NCBI RefSeq assembly: GCF_002075345.1 | Contig: NZ_NAEW01000013.1 | Coordinates: forward strand, 42,819 to 106,818 | Length of the DNA: 64,000 nucleotides | Direction: 5' to 3' | DNA from: Citrobacter braakii | GTDB lineage: Bacteria; Pseudomonadota; Gammaproteobacteria; Enterobacterales; Enterobacteriaceae | The notes under the pieces: model-generated | Database searches by the model: none | Seen by the model: the letters and a program-made list of their open reading frames with translations, nothing else | Told to the model about the DNA's origin: nothing | Shown: piece after piece, positions 48,987 to 59,801 of the stretch | Layout of the letters: the number at the start of each line of letters is the position of its first letter | Position numbering within the stretch: the stretch's first letter is position 1 | Made by a program: the position numbers and the translations under genes

Positions 48987-50459
48987 ATGGTACCTGTGGT
49001 CGCGCTTGTCGGGCGCCCTAACGTTGGCAAATCCACGTTATTTAACCGTCTAACTCGCACCCGAGATGCGCTGGTTGCGGATTTCCCGGGTCTGACTCGT
49101 GACCGTAAGTACGGTCGTGCGGAAATTGAAGGCCGCGAGTTTATCTGTATTGATACCGGCGGTATTGATGGCACCGAAGACGGTGTAGAAATCCGCATGG
49201 CGGAACAGTCGCTGTTGGCGATCGAAGAAGCGGACGTTGTGCTGTTCATGGTAGATGCACGTGCTGGCCTGATGCCTGCGGATGAAGCCATTGCGAAACA
49301 TCTGCGTTCGCGCCAGAAACCGACGTTCCTGGTAGCCAACAAAACTGACGGACTCGATCCTGATCAGGCGGTCGTCGATTTCTACTCGCTGGGTCTGGGT
49401 GAAATTTATCCGATCGCGGCATCCCATGGTCGTGGCGTTCTCAGCCTGCTGGAGCATGTTCTGCTGCCGTGGATGGATGACGTTGCTCCTCAGGAAGAGG
49501 TGGATGAAGATGCAGAATATTGGGCGCAACTGGAAGCCGAAGAGAACGGCGAAGAAGAGCCTGAAGATGACTTCAATCCGCAGGATCTGCCGATCAAACT
49601 GGCGATTGTTGGTCGCCCGAACGTAGGTAAGTCCACGCTTACTAACCGTATTCTCGGCGAAGACCGCGTAGTGGTTTACGACATGCCGGGGACCACGCGT
49701 GACAGTATTTATATCCCGATGCAACGCGATGAGCGCGAATATGTGCTCATTGATACCGCGGGCGTGCGTAAGCGCGGCAAAATTACCGAAGCAGTAGAAA
49801 AATTCTCAGTTATCAAAACGCTGCAGGCGATTGAAGATGCCAACGTGGTGATGCTGGTGATTGACGCGCGCGAAGGTATTTCCGATCAGGACCTGTCGCT
49901 GCTGGGCTTTATCCTCAATAGTGGGCGTTCACTTGTTATTGTGGTCAACAAGTGGGATGGCCTGACGCAGGAAGTGAAAGAGCAGGTCAAAGAGACCTTG
50001 GACTTCCGTCTGGGCTTTATTGATTTTGCGCGTGTACACTTCATCTCTGCGCTGCACGGCAGCGGCGTGGGTAATCTGTTTGAATCGGTCCGCGAAGCGT
50101 ATGACAGCTCTACCCGTCGCGTTAGCACCGCGATGCTGACGCGCATTATGACTATGGCGGCAGAAGATCATCAGCCGCCGCTGGTGCGTGGTCGTCGTGT
50201 GAAGCTGAAATATGCCCACGCCGGTGGTTATAACCCACCAATCGTGGTGATTCACGGCAACCAGGTCAAAGACCTGCCGGATTCCTACAAGCGTTATCTG
50301 ATGAACTATTTCCGTAAGTCTTTGGATGTGATGGGGACGCCGATCCGCATTCAGTTCAAAGAAGGGGAAAACCCGTTTGCGAACAAACGCAATACGCTGA
50401 CGCCGACGCAGATGCGTAAACGTAAGCGTTTGATAAAACACATCAAAAAAAGCAAGTAA
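48987..50459 (+). CDS. der: Der (EngA), double-Era GTPase for 50S ribosome assembly
   Basis: A 490-residue protein with two G domains and a KH-like C-terminus. P-loops GRPNVGKST occur near residues 9 and 210, with DTGG and DTAG switch II motifs and NKTD/NKWD specificity motifs. An acidic linker ([10 protein letters not shown] ... NGEEEPEDD) separates the domains. The start MVPVVALVG at 48987 matches E. coli. Confidence 0.98.
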   Translation: MVPVVALVGRPNVGKSTLFNRLTRTRDALVADFPGLTRDRKYGRAEIEGREFICIDTGGIDGTEDGVEIRMAEQSLLAIEEADVVLFMVDARAGLMPADEAIAKHLRSRQKPTFLVANKTDGLDPDQAVVDFYSLGLGEIYPIAASHGRGVLSLLEHVLLPWMDDVAPQEEVDEDAEYWAQLEAEENGEEEPEDDFNPQDLPIKLAIVGRPNVGKSTLTNRILGEDRVVVYDMPGTTRDSIYIPMQRDEREYVLIDTAGVRKRGKITEAVEKFSVIKTLQAIEDANVVMLVIDAREGISDQDLSLLGFILNSGRSLVIVVNKWDGLTQEVKEQVKETLDFRLGFIDFARVHFISALHGSGVGNLFESVREAYDSSTRRVSTAMLTRIMTMAAEDHQPPLVRGRRVKLKYAHAGGYNPPIVVIHGNQVKDLPDSYKRYLMNYFRKSLDVMGTPIRIQFKEGENPFANKRNTLTPTQMRKRKRLIKHIKKSK

Positions 50460-50478
50460 CTGTTGCTGATTCTGATAA

Positions 50479-50508
50479 AAACCCGTGCTTGTCGCGGGTT
50501 TTTTTTCG
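50479..50508 (+). terminator. Rho-independent terminator after der
   Basis: AACCCG and CGGGTT form a stem with a 9-base loop, followed by at least six T. It ends the rlmN-to-der series. Confidence 0.9.
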
Positions 50509-50759
50509 ACGTTCCATCGCCAGCCTCAGCCCGTGCGATGTCAATCACTATTCATTTTTTACCAAGTTTAAATCTAAGAAAGTAGACATTTGTCGAGTTT
50601 TCGTCTTAAAGTCCGGGGGCTGGTACTAGACAAAACTAGCCTTAGGTTATCAAATGGTTAAATAAATTTTCGCCGCATGTAAAAAATCGGTCAGATACGT
50701 AACTGGCTGGCGTACATCGCGGTGTTTACACACACGACGACATAACTTTCGGGAGAATT
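50509..50759. promoter_or_regulatory. Leader and promoter region of the POT transporter gene
   Basis: An AT-rich interval of about 250 bases. It contains CTAGACAAAACTAG (50627-50640), two CTAG tetramers in an inverted repeat, which is unusual because CTAG is rare in enterobacterial DNA. The ribosome binding site GGGAG lies close before the ATG. No regulator gene is adjacent. Confidence 0.4.
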
Positions 50760-52301
50760 ATGCAATCCTCTGTTAATCAAAAAGAAAGCCGAACTTTCTT
50801 CGGCCATCCTTATCCGCTCGGCTCGCTGTTCTTCACAGAGATGTGGGAGCGCTTCTCGTTTTATGGCATTCGCCCGTTACTGATCCTGTTTATGGCTGCT
50901 ACCGTTTATGACGGCGGCATGGGGCTGGCACGTGAAAATGCCTCGGCGATTGTGGGTATCTTTGCCGGTACGATGTACCTCGCTGCGCTGCCGGGTGGCT
51001 GGCTGGCTGATAACTGGCTCGGCCAACAGAAAGCGGTGTGGTACGGTTCCATCCTGATTGCCCTCGGCCATCTGTCAATTGCGCTCTCCGCCATTATGGG
51101 GAACAACCTGTTCTTTATTGGTCTGATGTTTATCGTGCTCGGCTCCGGTCTGTTTAAGACCTGTATTTCGGTCATGGTTGGCACGCTGTATAAAAAAGGC
51201 GATGCGCGTCGCGACGGCGGTTTCTCGCTGTTCTACATGGGTATCAACATGGGGTCGTTTATCGCGCCGCTGATTTCCGGCTGGCTGATTAAAACCCATG
51301 GGTGGCACTGGGGCTTTGGCATCGGTGGTATCGGGATGTTGGTGGCGTTGATCATTTTCCGTGTATTTGCCGTTCCATCAATGAAACGCTACGACAGCGA
51401 AGTGGGGCTCGACTCCACCTGGAATAGCCCGGTAGTGAAACGTAACGGCGTGGGAGCGTGGCTGTTGGCGCTGGCTGTCGGTGCGGCGGTTATCGTTACG
51501 CTGATAGCGCAAGGCGTGATTGTAATTAATCCGGTCGCGGTTGCCAGCATGCTGGTGTACGTGATTGCAGCCTCCGTTGCGCTCTACTTTATCTACCTGT
51601 TCATCTTTGCCGGTCTGAACCGTAAAGAGCGCGCCAGACTGCTGGTCTGCTTTATCCTGCTGGTTTCCGCCGCGTTCTTCTGGTCCGCGTTTGAGCAGAA
51701 GCCAACCTCGTTCAACCTGTTCGCCAACGACTACACTAACCGTATGATCGGTGATTTTGAAATCCCGGCGGTCTGGTTCCAGTCGATAAACGCGCTGTTT
51801 ATTATCCTGCTGGCACCGGTATTTAGCTGGGCATGGCCGAAGCTGGCAAGCATGAACATTCGCCCGAGTAGCATCACCAAGTTTGTTATCGGTATCCTCT
51901 TTGCGGCGGCAGGCTTTGGTCTGATGATGCTGGCGGCGCAAAACGTTCTCAGTAACGGCGGGGCAGGCGTTTCTCCATTCTGGTTGGTGGGCAGTATCCT
52001 GATGCTGACGCTTGGCGAGCTGTGCCTGAGTCCGATCGGTCTGGCGACAATGACGCTGCTGGCGCCGGAAAGAATGCGCGGGCAGATGATGGGCCTGTGG
52101 TTCTGCGCCAGTGCGCTGGGCAACCTGGCCGCAGGTTTGATTGGCGGTCATGTGAAGGCTGACCAACTGGATATGCTGCCGGATCTCTTCGCACGCTGCT
52201 CGATTGCGCTGCTGATCTGCGCTGCGGTACTGATCATCCTCATTGTTCCGATTCGTCGCATGCTGGAGAATACGCAAACTAAACCGGCAACTAGCGCCTG
52301 A
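50760..52301 (+). CDS. POT-family proton-dependent oligopeptide-type transporter
   Basis: A 513-residue membrane protein of the PTR2/POT family. The proton-coupling motif is seen as EMWERFSFYGIRPLL (ExxERF-x-YG) in helix 1. The PTR2 signature region ADNWLGQQKAVWYG and the FxxxN-type KPTSFNLFANDYT segment follow. About 14 membrane helices are predicted. It is clearly a relative of DtpA-D, but the substrate is unknown. This gene and the next one lie between der and yfgJ, where E. coli has nothing, so they are an accessory insertion. Confidence 0.88.
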   Translation: MQSSVNQKESRTFFGHPYPLGSLFFTEMWERFSFYGIRPLLILFMAATVYDGGMGLARENASAIVGIFAGTMYLAALPGGWLADNWLGQQKAVWYGSILIALGHLSIALSAIMGNNLFFIGLMFIVLGSGLFKTCISVMVGTLYKKGDARRDGGFSLFYMGINMGSFIAPLISGWLIKTHGWHWGFGIGGIGMLVALIIFRVFAVPSMKRYDSEVGLDSTWNSPVVKRNGVGAWLLALAVGAAVIVTLIAQGVIVINPVAVASMLVYVIAASVALYFIYLFIFAGLNRKERARLLVCFILLVSAAFFWSAFEQKPTSFNLFANDYTNRMIGDFEIPAVWFQSINALFIILLAPVFSWAWPKLASMNIRPSSITKFVIGILFAAAGFGLMMLAAQNVLSNGGAGVSPFWLVGSILMLTLGELCLSPIGLATMTLLAPERMRGQMMGLWFCASALGNLAAGLIGGHVKADQLDMLPDLFARCSIALLICAAVLIILIVPIRRMLENTQTKPATSA

Positions 52302-52364
52302 TAACACCTCGATTGTGCCGGGGCAGACGTTATGTCCCGGCTATTCAATTAACGAGGTAAGAGC

Positions 52365-53447
52365 ATGCTGTTAGGATTTGTTGGGCTTGGTGCAGTCGTT
52401 GAAACGGCATACTTGCCCGCATTACGTAATATGTTCGGTGATGCACTACGCTGTGTGGGATTTGATGTTCAACCCGCAAAGCAGCCCGCAGACGTGACGC
52501 GCTGTGCGTTGCTCGCTGAACTTCTTGCAATGCCGCTTGATACCATTTTTATTACCACCGCATCCCTGTATCACCTCGATGTGCTTGAACAGGCGCTGGC
52601 GGCTCCCATCGCTCGTATCGTGGTCGAAAAGCCTATTGTCGCCACGCTTTCCCAAATTGAAAAACTGAAAACGCTGCTGGCTCAACCGGATGCTGCCAAC
52701 CGCGTGCTGGCACTCGACCATTGGATGGCACGCAATGGCGCAATGCAGCTGGCGTTGGGCAAACTCGGAGCGCAGTGGCAGGGCGATAATCCGCAACAGG
52801 CACTTGTCTCTCATTTTTCACACATTGTTAAAATCGACGGTTTTTTGCAGGAACCGAGCGGGTTTAACGCTGTTGGAGAACCCATTGCGCTTAACTTTGC
52901 CACCGGTGAGCCGGATACCCGTGAGCTTCGTCATCCGGACGGTGTGATTCTGGACATTGGCACACATGTACTGGCAATGCTGCGTGAAACAGTGCGTTAC
53001 CTGGGCGGTAATGACAGTATGACCTTGCAGGTGAAGAGCGCTAAAGACCGTCTGGGACGAAATATTGTAGAGGGTGACCTGACCACAGCAGAAGGAGAGG
53101 CGCATCTGCAGGGACAGATTAGCGGCATTCCGCTGGACATCTGGCTGAATAAATACGCGGGGCCGGCTGGCGGACAAAAAGGCTTGCGCCTTTGTCTGCG
53201 TGATGGTCGTGTCATTAGCCATGATCGCCGTGGTGTCGAGGATGTGCTCGAATTGATTGACGGTGATGTTGTACAACGCTGGAGTCTGCCTGGTAGTGTA
53301 TATGCCCATTGTCTGGCGGAGCATATTCTGGGCGCGCAAAGTCAGTTTGAACGCAGTCCACAGGAAGTGAGCCGCACGACGCAGCGCAGGCTGGAGGAAG
53401 TGGAGTGCCTGTTAACGTTACAGCAGCAGTTACGCGGGCGGCATTAA
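52365..53447 (+). CDS. Gfo/Idh/MocA-family oxidoreductase
   Basis: A 360-residue NAD(P)-dependent dehydrogenase. The Rossmann motif is LGFVGLGAVVETAYLPAL at the N-terminus (GxGxx form altered to GLGAVV) and the family EKP motif is in IVVEKPIVATL near residue 90. The catalytic-domain region includes LDIGTHVLAML, with the conserved D-x-G-x-H pattern. Family members act on sugars, inositols or related substrates. It lies 63 bases after the POT gene, so the two probably share a message; substrate unknown. Confidence 0.85.
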   Translation: MLLGFVGLGAVVETAYLPALRNMFGDALRCVGFDVQPAKQPADVTRCALLAELLAMPLDTIFITTASLYHLDVLEQALAAPIARIVVEKPIVATLSQIEKLKTLLAQPDAANRVLALDHWMARNGAMQLALGKLGAQWQGDNPQQALVSHFSHIVKIDGFLQEPSGFNAVGEPIALNFATGEPDTRELRHPDGVILDIGTHVLAMLRETVRYLGGNDSMTLQVKSAKDRLGRNIVEGDLTTAEGEAHLQGQISGIPLDIWLNKYAGPAGGQKGLRLCLRDGRVISHDRRGVEDVLELIDGDVVQRWSLPGSVYAHCLAEHILGAQSQFERSPQEVSRTTQRRLEEVECLLTLQQQLRGRH

Positions 53448-53498
53448 ACGCATCGTGTTAAACTCAGCGCAGTAATGGATCCCTGTACTGGAGTCGCT

Positions 53499-53714
53499 AT
53501 GTCTATTATTTGCCCGGATTGTCATGCAGAGCTGGAGCCGCAAAACGGTATGGCGCACTGTGATAACTGTAATAAAGATATTCAGTTAGAAGCGCACTGC
53601 CCGGAGTGCAATCAGCCGCTGCAGGTGCTTAAAGCCTGTGGTGCGGTGGATTATTTCTGCCAGAACGGTCATGGCCTTATCTCGAAGAAACGCGTGGCGT
53701 TTGTGCCGCTTTAA
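53499..53714 (+). CDS. yfgJ: YfgJ, zinc-ribbon protein
   Basis: A 71-residue orthologue of E. coli YfgJ. Four Cys pairs make two zinc ribbons (CPDCHAE, CDNCN, CPECN, then the CFCQNGHG type end). The start [12 protein letters not shown] at 53499 gives the family length; an in-frame ATG at 53475 is less likely. Its stop overlaps the xseA stop by four bases in convergent orientation. Function unknown. Confidence 0.9.
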   Translation: MSIICPDCHAELEPQNGMAHCDNCNKDIQLEAHCPECNQPLQVLKACGAVDYFCQNGHGLISKKRVAFVPL

Positions 53715-55084
53715 TCCTGTTTTTTCCTGCGTGTTTTCTTTGTCTTCGTGACAGCTCTCACTTCGCTTTCCACCCATCCGTCAGACAGGCGGGTGGTGAG
53801 CACATCACCTGCTGTAACCTGTTTAGTCTGTTTCAGCACTTCACCCTCTTTTGCGGTCGTCACGCTATAACCGCGGGCCAGCGTGGCCAGTGGGCTGACT
53901 GCCTCAAGATGGGTAACCGCGTTGCCAAAACGCTCGCGCTGTTCGCTTAAACGCGCACGGATATTTTCCGCCAGGCGGTATTCCAGTTGCTGAATGCGTG
54001 TTTGCGCACGGTAAATACGCGGCTGCGGGTTTTGCTGATTCAGACGCTGCAGCATGCGCTGCTGACGCTGATTTGCCTGTTTAATCTTATTCTCAAGTGC
54101 GAAGTTCATTCTCTGACGCAGTCGTTCCAGCACGGTCTGTTGACGGGCCAGACGCAGTTGCGGATGCTGCTGTTGCAAGCGGTGATGAAGCTGGGTAAAT
54201 CGACGAGTACGATTGGCGAGGTAGTAGTCCATCGCCATCTCCAGACGCTGCTGACCATGCTGTATTTGACGCAGCAGTTCAAGCTGATTACGGCTGACAA
54301 TTTCTGCTGCCGCCGACGGCGTAGGTGCCCGTAAATCTGCAATAAAATCGGCAATAGTGACATCGGTTTCATGGCCGACGGCGCTGACGACTGGAATGCG
54401 GCTGGCAAAGATCGCCCGTGCAACACGTTCGTCGTTAAAGCTCCACAAATCTTCCAGCGAGCCGCCGCCGCGCCCGACGATCAGCACATCGCACTCGCCC
54501 CGCGCGTTCGCCAGTTCAATGGCCCGAACGATCTGCCCTGGCGCATCATCGCCCTGGACTGCGGTCGGGTAGATAATAACGGGCAGGGAAGGGTCGCGAC
54601 GCTTCAGGACGTGGAGGATATCGTGCAGCGCGGCGCCGGTTTTAGAGGTGATTACCCCGACGCAGTGGGCCGGTGAAGGCAGCGTTTTTTTGAACTGCTG
54701 ATCGAATAGCCCTTCAGCCTGCAGTTTGGCCTTGAGTTGCTCATATTTTTGCTGCAGCAATCCTTCGCCCGCTGGCTGCATGCTTTCAACAATTATCTGA
54801 TAGTCGCCGCGCGGCTCGTACAATGTAATGTTGGCGCGTACCAGTACCTGCTGACCGTGCTGTGGTCGGAACGTTACACGGCGATTGCTGTTGCGAAACA
54901 TCGCGCAGCGTACCTGAGCGGTGTCATCTTTGAGCGTGAAATACCAGTGACCGGAGGACGGCTGAGTGAAATTCGAAATTTCACCGCTGATCCACACTTG
55001 TCCCATTTCCTGCTCAAGCAGCAAACGAACCGTCTGATTCAGGCGGCTTACGGTAAAAATTGAGGTGGTCTGAGAGGATAACAT
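53711..55084 (-). CDS. xseA: XseA, exodeoxyribonuclease VII large subunit
   Basis: A 457-residue large subunit of the single-strand DNA exonuclease VII. The N-terminal OB fold is at about residues 10-100 ([25 protein letters not shown]). The catalytic core follows with [25 protein letters not shown] and VGHETD, then a long helical coiled-coil segment to about residue 400. Divergent from guaB. Confidence 0.97.
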   Translation of the reverse strand: MLSSQTTSIFTVSRLNQTVRLLLEQEMGQVWISGEISNFTQPSSGHWYFTLKDDTAQVRCAMFRNSNRRVTFRPQHGQQVLVRANITLYEPRGDYQIIVESMQPAGEGLLQQKYEQLKAKLQAEGLFDQQFKKTLPSPAHCVGVITSKTGAALHDILHVLKRRDPSLPVIIYPTAVQGDDAPGQIVRAIELANARGECDVLIVGRGGGSLEDLWSFNDERVARAIFASRIPVVSAVGHETDVTIADFIADLRAPTPSAAAEIVSRNQLELLRQIQHGQQRLEMAMDYYLANRTRRFTQLHHRLQQQHPQLRLARQQTVLERLRQRMNFALENKIKQANQRQQRMLQRLNQQNPQPRIYRAQTRIQQLEYRLAENIRARLSEQRERFGNAVTHLEAVSPLATLARGYSVTTAKEGEVLKQTKQVTAGDVLTTRLSDGWVESEVRAVTKTKKTRRKKQD

Positions 55085-55173
55085 GTGAGCGGGATCAAAT
55101 TCTAAATCAGCAAGTTATTCAGTCGAAAGTAACATGCTCACAGAGGAGCGCAAGGTTTTTTTGCAAAAAAGTG

Positions 55174-55202
55174 TGGATGCAATCGGTTACGCTCTGTATA
55201 AT
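55174..55202 (+). promoter_or_regulatory. guaBA promoter with PurR operator
   Basis: A perfect -10 box TATAAT lies at 55197-55202 with a weak -35 (TGGATG) 17 bases upstream and an A/T-rich UP-like stretch before it. The sequence ATGCAATCGGTTACGC at 55177-55192 fits the PurR operator and overlaps the promoter, so guanine or hypoxanthine repression is expected as in E. coli. Confidence 0.85.
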
Positions 55203-55244
55203 GCCGCGGCAATATTTAATAACCTCCCAGGTGAGATATTGCCC

Positions 55245-56711
55245 ATGCTACGTATCGCAAAAGAAGCCCTGACGTTTGACGACGTCCTCCTCGTTCCCGC
55301 TCATTCTACCGTTCTGCCGAATACTGCTGATCTCAGCACCCAGTTGACGAAAACCATTCGCCTGAACATTCCTATGCTCTCCGCAGCAATGGACACCGTG
55401 ACGGAAGCGCGCCTGGCAATTGCCCTGGCTCAGGAAGGCGGCATCGGTTTTATCCACAAAAACATGTCTATTGAGCGCCAGGCGGAAGAAGTTCGTCGCG
55501 TGAAGAAACACGAATCTGGCGTCGTGACCGACCCACAAACCGTACTGCCAACCACCACTCTGCGCGAAGTAAAAGAACTGACCGAGCGTAACGGTTTCGC
55601 AGGCTACCCGGTAGTGACTGAAGATAACGAACTGGTCGGCATCATCACCGGTCGTGACGTACGGTTTGTGACTGATCTGAATCAGCCGGTTAGCGTCTAC
55701 ATGACGCCGAAAGAGCGTCTGGTGACCGTTCGTGAAGGCGAAGCACGCGATGTTGTCTTTGCCAAAATGCACGAAAAACGCGTCGAGAAAGCGCTGGTTG
55801 TTGACGACAGCTTCCATCTGCTCGGCATGATCACCGTTAAAGATTTCCAGAAAGCGGAACGTAAACCTAACGCCTGTAAAGACGAGCATGGTCGTCTGCG
55901 CGTTGGGGCTGCTGTAGGCGCAGGTGCGGGTAACGAAGAGCGTGTTGACGCGCTGGTTGCCGCTGGCGTGGATGTTCTGCTGATTGATTCCTCTCACGGT
56001 CACTCAGAAGGCGTACTGCAGCGTATCCGTGAAACTCGTGCTAAATACCCGGATCTGCAGATCATCGGGGGGAACGTTGCGACTGGTGCAGGCGCTCGCG
56101 CGCTGGCGGAAGCCGGCTGCAGCGCTGTTAAAGTCGGTATCGGCCCAGGCTCCATCTGTACTACCCGTATCGTTACCGGCGTAGGTGTACCACAGATCAC
56201 CGCCGTTTCTGACGCCGTTGAAGCGCTGGAAGGCACTGGTATCCCGGTTATTGCCGATGGCGGTATTCGTTTTTCCGGCGACATCGCAAAAGCTATCGCT
56301 GCGGGTGCTTCTGCAGTGATGGTTGGCTCTATGCTGGCGGGGACTGAAGAATCTCCGGGCGAAATCGAACTGTATCAGGGCCGTTCTTACAAATCATACC
56401 GTGGTATGGGCTCTCTGGGCGCGATGTCCAAAGGTTCTTCCGACCGTTATTTCCAGAGCGATAACGCTGCTGACAAACTGGTCCCGGAAGGTATTGAAGG
56501 TCGCGTTGCGTATAAAGGTCGCCTGAAAGAGATCATTCACCAGCAGATGGGTGGCCTGCGCTCCTGTATGGGTCTGACCGGCTGTGGTACTATCGACGCG
56601 CTGCGAACAAAAGCAGAGTTTGTACGTATCAGCGGTGCGGGTATTCAGGAAAGTCACGTTCACGATGTGACCATCACCAAAGAGTCCCCTAACTATCGCA
56701 TGGGCTCCTGA
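55245..56711 (+). CDS. guaB: GuaB, IMP dehydrogenase
   Basis: A 488-residue enzyme that oxidises IMP to XMP with NAD+, the first step to GMP. The catalytic loop GSICTTR carries Cys at about residue 305, and a CBS pair sits in the middle ([14 protein letters not shown]). The start [16 protein letters not shown] at 55245 matches E. coli; the open frame extends upstream. Confidence 0.98.
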   Translation: MLRIAKEALTFDDVLLVPAHSTVLPNTADLSTQLTKTIRLNIPMLSAAMDTVTEARLAIALAQEGGIGFIHKNMSIERQAEEVRRVKKHESGVVTDPQTVLPTTTLREVKELTERNGFAGYPVVTEDNELVGIITGRDVRFVTDLNQPVSVYMTPKERLVTVREGEARDVVFAKMHEKRVEKALVVDDSFHLLGMITVKDFQKAERKPNACKDEHGRLRVGAAVGAGAGNEERVDALVAAGVDVLLIDSSHGHSEGVLQRIRETRAKYPDLQIIGGNVATGAGARALAEAGCSAVKVGIGPGSICTTRIVTGVGVPQITAVSDAVEALEGTGIPVIADGGIRFSGDIAKAIAAGASAVMVGSMLAGTEESPGEIELYQGRSYKSYRGMGSLGAMSKGSSDRYFQSDNAADKLVPEGIEGRVAYKGRLKEIIHQQMGGLRSCMGLTGCGTIDALRTKAEFVRISGAGIQESHVHDVTITKESPNYRMGS

Positions 56712-56721
56712 TAAGTTTCCG

Positions 56722-56742
56722 CGCCCGGCTATATGCCGGGCG
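56722..56742 (+). other. Hairpin between guaB and guaA
   Basis: CGCCCGGC pairs with GCCGGGCG around a 5-base loop, followed by AATTTGTTT. It lies in the guaB-guaA spacer and may modestly attenuate or stabilise the message. Confidence 0.6.
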
Positions 56743-56774
56743 AATTTGTTTCACTTGCCTCGGAATTAGCGTCA

Positions 56775-58352
56775 ATGACAGACAATATTCATAAACATCG
56801 CATTCTCATCCTTGATTTCGGATCTCAGTACACTCAGCTGGTTGCTCGTCGCGTACGTGAACTGGGCGTCTATTGTGAACTGTGGGCGTGGGATGTTACG
56901 GAAGCACAAATTCGCGAATTCAACCCAAGCGGTATCATTCTTTCCGGTGGTCCGGAAAGCACCACTGAAGAAAACAGCCCGCGTGCGCCGGAATACGTTT
57001 TCACTGCGGGCGTGCCTGTGTTCGGCGTGTGCTACGGCATGCAGACTATGGCAATGCAGCTCGGTGGTCATGTTGAAGGTTCTAACGAACGTGAATTCGG
57101 CTATGCGCAGGTTGAAGTTCAGACCGACAGCGCGCTGATCCGCGGTATTGAAGACTCTCTGACCGCAGACGGCAAACCACTGCTGGACGTGTGGATGAGC
57201 CACGGCGACAAAGTGACCGCTATTCCGGAAGGTTTCGTGACCGTTGCCAGCACCGACAACTGCCCGTTTGCCATCATGGCGCACGAGGAAAAACGTTTCT
57301 ACGGTGTGCAGTTCCATCCGGAAGTTACCCACACCCGTCAGGGGATGCGCATGCTGGAGCGTTTTGTGCGCGACATCTGCCAGTGTGAAGCGCTGTGGAC
57401 CCCGGCAAAAATTATCGATGACGCCGTTGCCCGCATTCGTGAGCAGGTTGGCACTGATAAAGTGATCCTCGGCCTCTCCGGCGGCGTTGACTCCTCCGTC
57501 ACCGCGATGCTGCTGCACCGTGCGATTGGCAAAAACCTGACCTGTGTGTTCGTCGACAACGGTCTGCTGCGTCTCAACGAAGCTCAGCAGGTGATGGATA
57601 TGTTCGGCGACCATTTCGGCCTGAACATCATTCATGTTGAAGGTGAAAAGCGTTTCCTGGACGCGCTGAAAGGCGAGAACGATCCGGAAGCTAAACGTAA
57701 AATCATCGGCCGCGTGTTCGTGGAAGTCTTCGACGAAGAAGCGCTGAAGCTGGAAGACGTTAAGTGGCTGGCGCAGGGAACCATCTATCCGGACGTGATC
57801 GAATCCGCGGCTTCTGCCACTGGTAAAGCGCACGTCATCAAATCTCACCACAACGTGGGCGGTTTGCCGAAAGAGATGAAGATGGGTCTGGTTGAACCGC
57901 TGCGTGAGCTGTTCAAAGACGAAGTGCGTAAGATTGGTCTGGAACTGGGTCTGCCGTACGACATGCTGTACCGTCACCCATTCCCGGGGCCGGGTCTGGG
58001 CGTACGCGTGCTGGGCGAAGTGAAGAAAGAGTACTGCGACCTGCTGCGCCGTGCGGATGCTATCTTCATTGAGGAACTGCACAACGCTGACCTGTACAAC
58101 AAAGTGAGCCAGGCGTTCACCGTGTTCCTGCCAGTACGTTCCGTTGGCGTCATGGGCGATGGCCGTAAGTACGACTGGGTTGTTTCCCTGCGTGCTGTTG
58201 AAACCATCGACTTTATGACCGCGCACTGGGCGCACCTGCCGTATGACTTCTTAGGCCGCGTCTCTAACCGCATTATCAACGAAGTTAACGGTATTTCCCG
58301 CGTGGTGTATGACATCAGCGGTAAGCCGCCAGCTACGATTGAGTGGGAATGA
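56775..58352 (+). CDS. guaA: GuaA, GMP synthase
   Basis: A 525-residue glutamine-hydrolysing GMP synthase that makes GMP from XMP. The amidotransferase nucleophile is in [10 protein letters not shown] (about residue 86), with His/Glu in FHPEVTH. The ATP pyrophosphatase loop is [11 protein letters not shown] and the C-terminal dimerisation domain ends [10 protein letters not shown]. The 3' end is intact even though an integrase element lies directly downstream. Confidence 0.98.
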   Translation: MTDNIHKHRILILDFGSQYTQLVARRVRELGVYCELWAWDVTEAQIREFNPSGIILSGGPESTTEENSPRAPEYVFTAGVPVFGVCYGMQTMAMQLGGHVEGSNEREFGYAQVEVQTDSALIRGIEDSLTADGKPLLDVWMSHGDKVTAIPEGFVTVASTDNCPFAIMAHEEKRFYGVQFHPEVTHTRQGMRMLERFVRDICQCEALWTPAKIIDDAVARIREQVGTDKVILGLSGGVDSSVTAMLLHRAIGKNLTCVFVDNGLLRLNEAQQVMDMFGDHFGLNIIHVEGEKRFLDALKGENDPEAKRKIIGRVFVEVFDEEALKLEDVKWLAQGTIYPDVIESAASATGKAHVIKSHHNVGGLPKEMKMGLVEPLRELFKDEVRKIGLELGLPYDMLYRHPFPGPGLGVRVLGEVKKEYCDLLRRADAIFIEELHNADLYNKVSQAFTVFLPVRSVGVMGDGRKYDWVVSLRAVETIDFMTAHWAHLPYDFLGRVSNRIINEVNGISRVVYDISGKPPATIEWE

Positions 58353-58544
58353 TTTACAGCTAACTCACAGCTAATCATTTCTATTCAATTTCGCACTCAA
58401 CCCTCTGTTTTTACAGGGGGTTTTTCTTTATATCACATCATATCTATTCACTCTATCTCACATTTTTCGTCGGTACAGGTGACGGTATTACCCTAAAGGT
58501 ATACTCTTCATACCGTCAAACCATGGATGCATTACGGGTGAATT
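58353..58544. other. Probable left attachment region of a prophage at guaA
   Basis: The 192 bases between the guaA stop and a GTG-start integrase hold the guaA terminator and then AT-rich sequence. The host-to-element junction is expected in or just after the 3' end of guaA, a known target of integrative elements. The exact core cannot be set because the right end is outside the window. Confidence 0.5.
58399..58426 (+). terminator. Terminator after guaA
   Basis: AACCCTCTGT pairs with ACAGGGGGTT (one mismatch), followed by TTTCTTT. It ends the guaBA operon, or could be element-borne if the core lies inside guaA. Confidence 0.75.
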
Positions 58545-59798
58545 GTGCTTACTGATACCAAATTAAAAAACCTCAAACCGCAGGACAAACTGTATAAGGT
58601 TTCAGATCGTGACGGGCTTTACGTCGCAGTGCTTACTTCCGGCTCTGTCTCGTTCAGGTACGACTACCGCATTAACGGACGACGGGAAACTCTGGTCATC
58701 GGTCAGTATGGTCGTGACGGTATCAGCCTTGCGGAAGCTCGTGAAGAACTTATTGCTGCAAAGAAACTGCTGAAGGCAGGCCAGTCGCCTGCTGCTGCGA
58801 AACGTGACGGTATCAGGCAGATCGCCGGGGCCGAAACATTCGCGGTATATACCGACGCCTATATGAAATACGTCACCCTGGCCGAAAGCACTCGCGCTAT
58901 GAAGCAGGCAGTGATCGACAGGGATATCCTCCCGGCACTCGGCAACAAAATGATGACTGAGATAACTACCAGAGTGGTGCGCGACCTTTGCGATCGTATC
59001 GTCGAGCGTGGCGGCCGGGCGACGGCGATTCAGGTCAGGGAGATAATCAGCAGCGTATACCGGTACGCCAACGATCGCGGGCATGGCCTGTTCAATCCGG
59101 CGGCTGACATTAAGCCATCATCCATTGCCATGTTTAAGCCGCGAGAACGCACGCTTTCACCAGAGGAGATCGGGATATTTTTCCGCGCGCTGGATGACGT
59201 CGGTGCTATGGGCACCATGAAGATGGCGCTCAAGCTGGTTCTGCTTACCCTGGTCCGCAAAAGCGAATTCACCCACGCCACATGGTCAGAAGTCGATTTC
59301 AAAAAATGGACATGGACGATACCGGCGGAACGAATGAAGGGAAGCCGGGCACACGTTATCTATCTGCCAAAGCAAGCGCAGGATCTCATGGTTGGCCTGC
59401 AGATGTGCGCTGGTGGAAGTGAATACCTGGTGCCAGGGCGCTACAACTTCCGCAAGCCTTTATCGAACGCCGCTCTGAACTCCCTTATCAACCGGACCGT
59501 GGAGACCATAAACAAAGACGGCGAAAAGATACAGGACTTCACAGTGCATGACCTGCGCCGGACGGCCAGCACGCTGCTGCATGAAGCTGACTATCCCTCG
59601 GACTGGATAGAGAAGGCACAGGCGCATGAGCAGAAGGGAGTGCGTGCAGTATACAACAAAGCGGAGTATGCCAGGCAACGTGCCTATATGCTGCAACAGT
59701 GGGCTGATATGGTCGATGCCTGGGTTAACGGGGAGCACACCGATCTGGTTCCGTTCTCCCCGTCGAAGTTTGAGATGTGGATGGAAGGGATTGGTTGA
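58545..59798 (+). CDS. int: Tyrosine recombinase (phage/island integrase)
   Basis: A 417-residue integrase with an N-terminal arm-binding DUF4102 domain (MLTDTKLKNLKPQDK ... VSDRDGLYVAVLTSGS), a core-binding SAM-like domain (about 105-190) and a catalytic domain. Catalytic residues are visible as Arg in LTLVRKSEFTHA, His-x-x-Arg in HDLRRTAS, and a Tyr in the YARQRAYML region. The start is GTG. It faces right, convergent with the early phage operon, and would recombine at guaA. Confidence 0.93.
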   Translation: MLTDTKLKNLKPQDKLYKVSDRDGLYVAVLTSGSVSFRYDYRINGRRETLVIGQYGRDGISLAEAREELIAAKKLLKAGQSPAAAKRDGIRQIAGAETFAVYTDAYMKYVTLAESTRAMKQAVIDRDILPALGNKMMTEITTRVVRDLCDRIVERGGRATAIQVREIISSVYRYANDRGHGLFNPAADIKPSSIAMFKPRERTLSPEEIGIFFRALDDVGAMGTMKMALKLVLLTLVRKSEFTHATWSEVDFKKWTWTIPAERMKGSRAHVIYLPKQAQDLMVGLQMCAGGSEYLVPGRYNFRKPLSNAALNSLINRTVETINKDGEKIQDFTVHDLRRTASTLLHEADYPSDWIEKAQAHEQKGVRAVYNKAEYARQRAYMLQQWADMVDAWVNGEHTDLVPFSPSKFEMWMEGIG

Positions 59799-59801
59799 TA
59801 T

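Noticed and set aside
51378..52307. Open frame of 309 codons on the minus strand
   Set aside because: Antisense of the POT transporter; very rich in Gln, Arg and Asn with no membrane or catalytic pattern.
56772..58235. Open frame of 487 codons on the minus strand
   Set aside because: It is the antisense of guaA, which is certain. The translation is rich in His, Phe and Val from reverse-read codons and has no domain or ribosome binding site.
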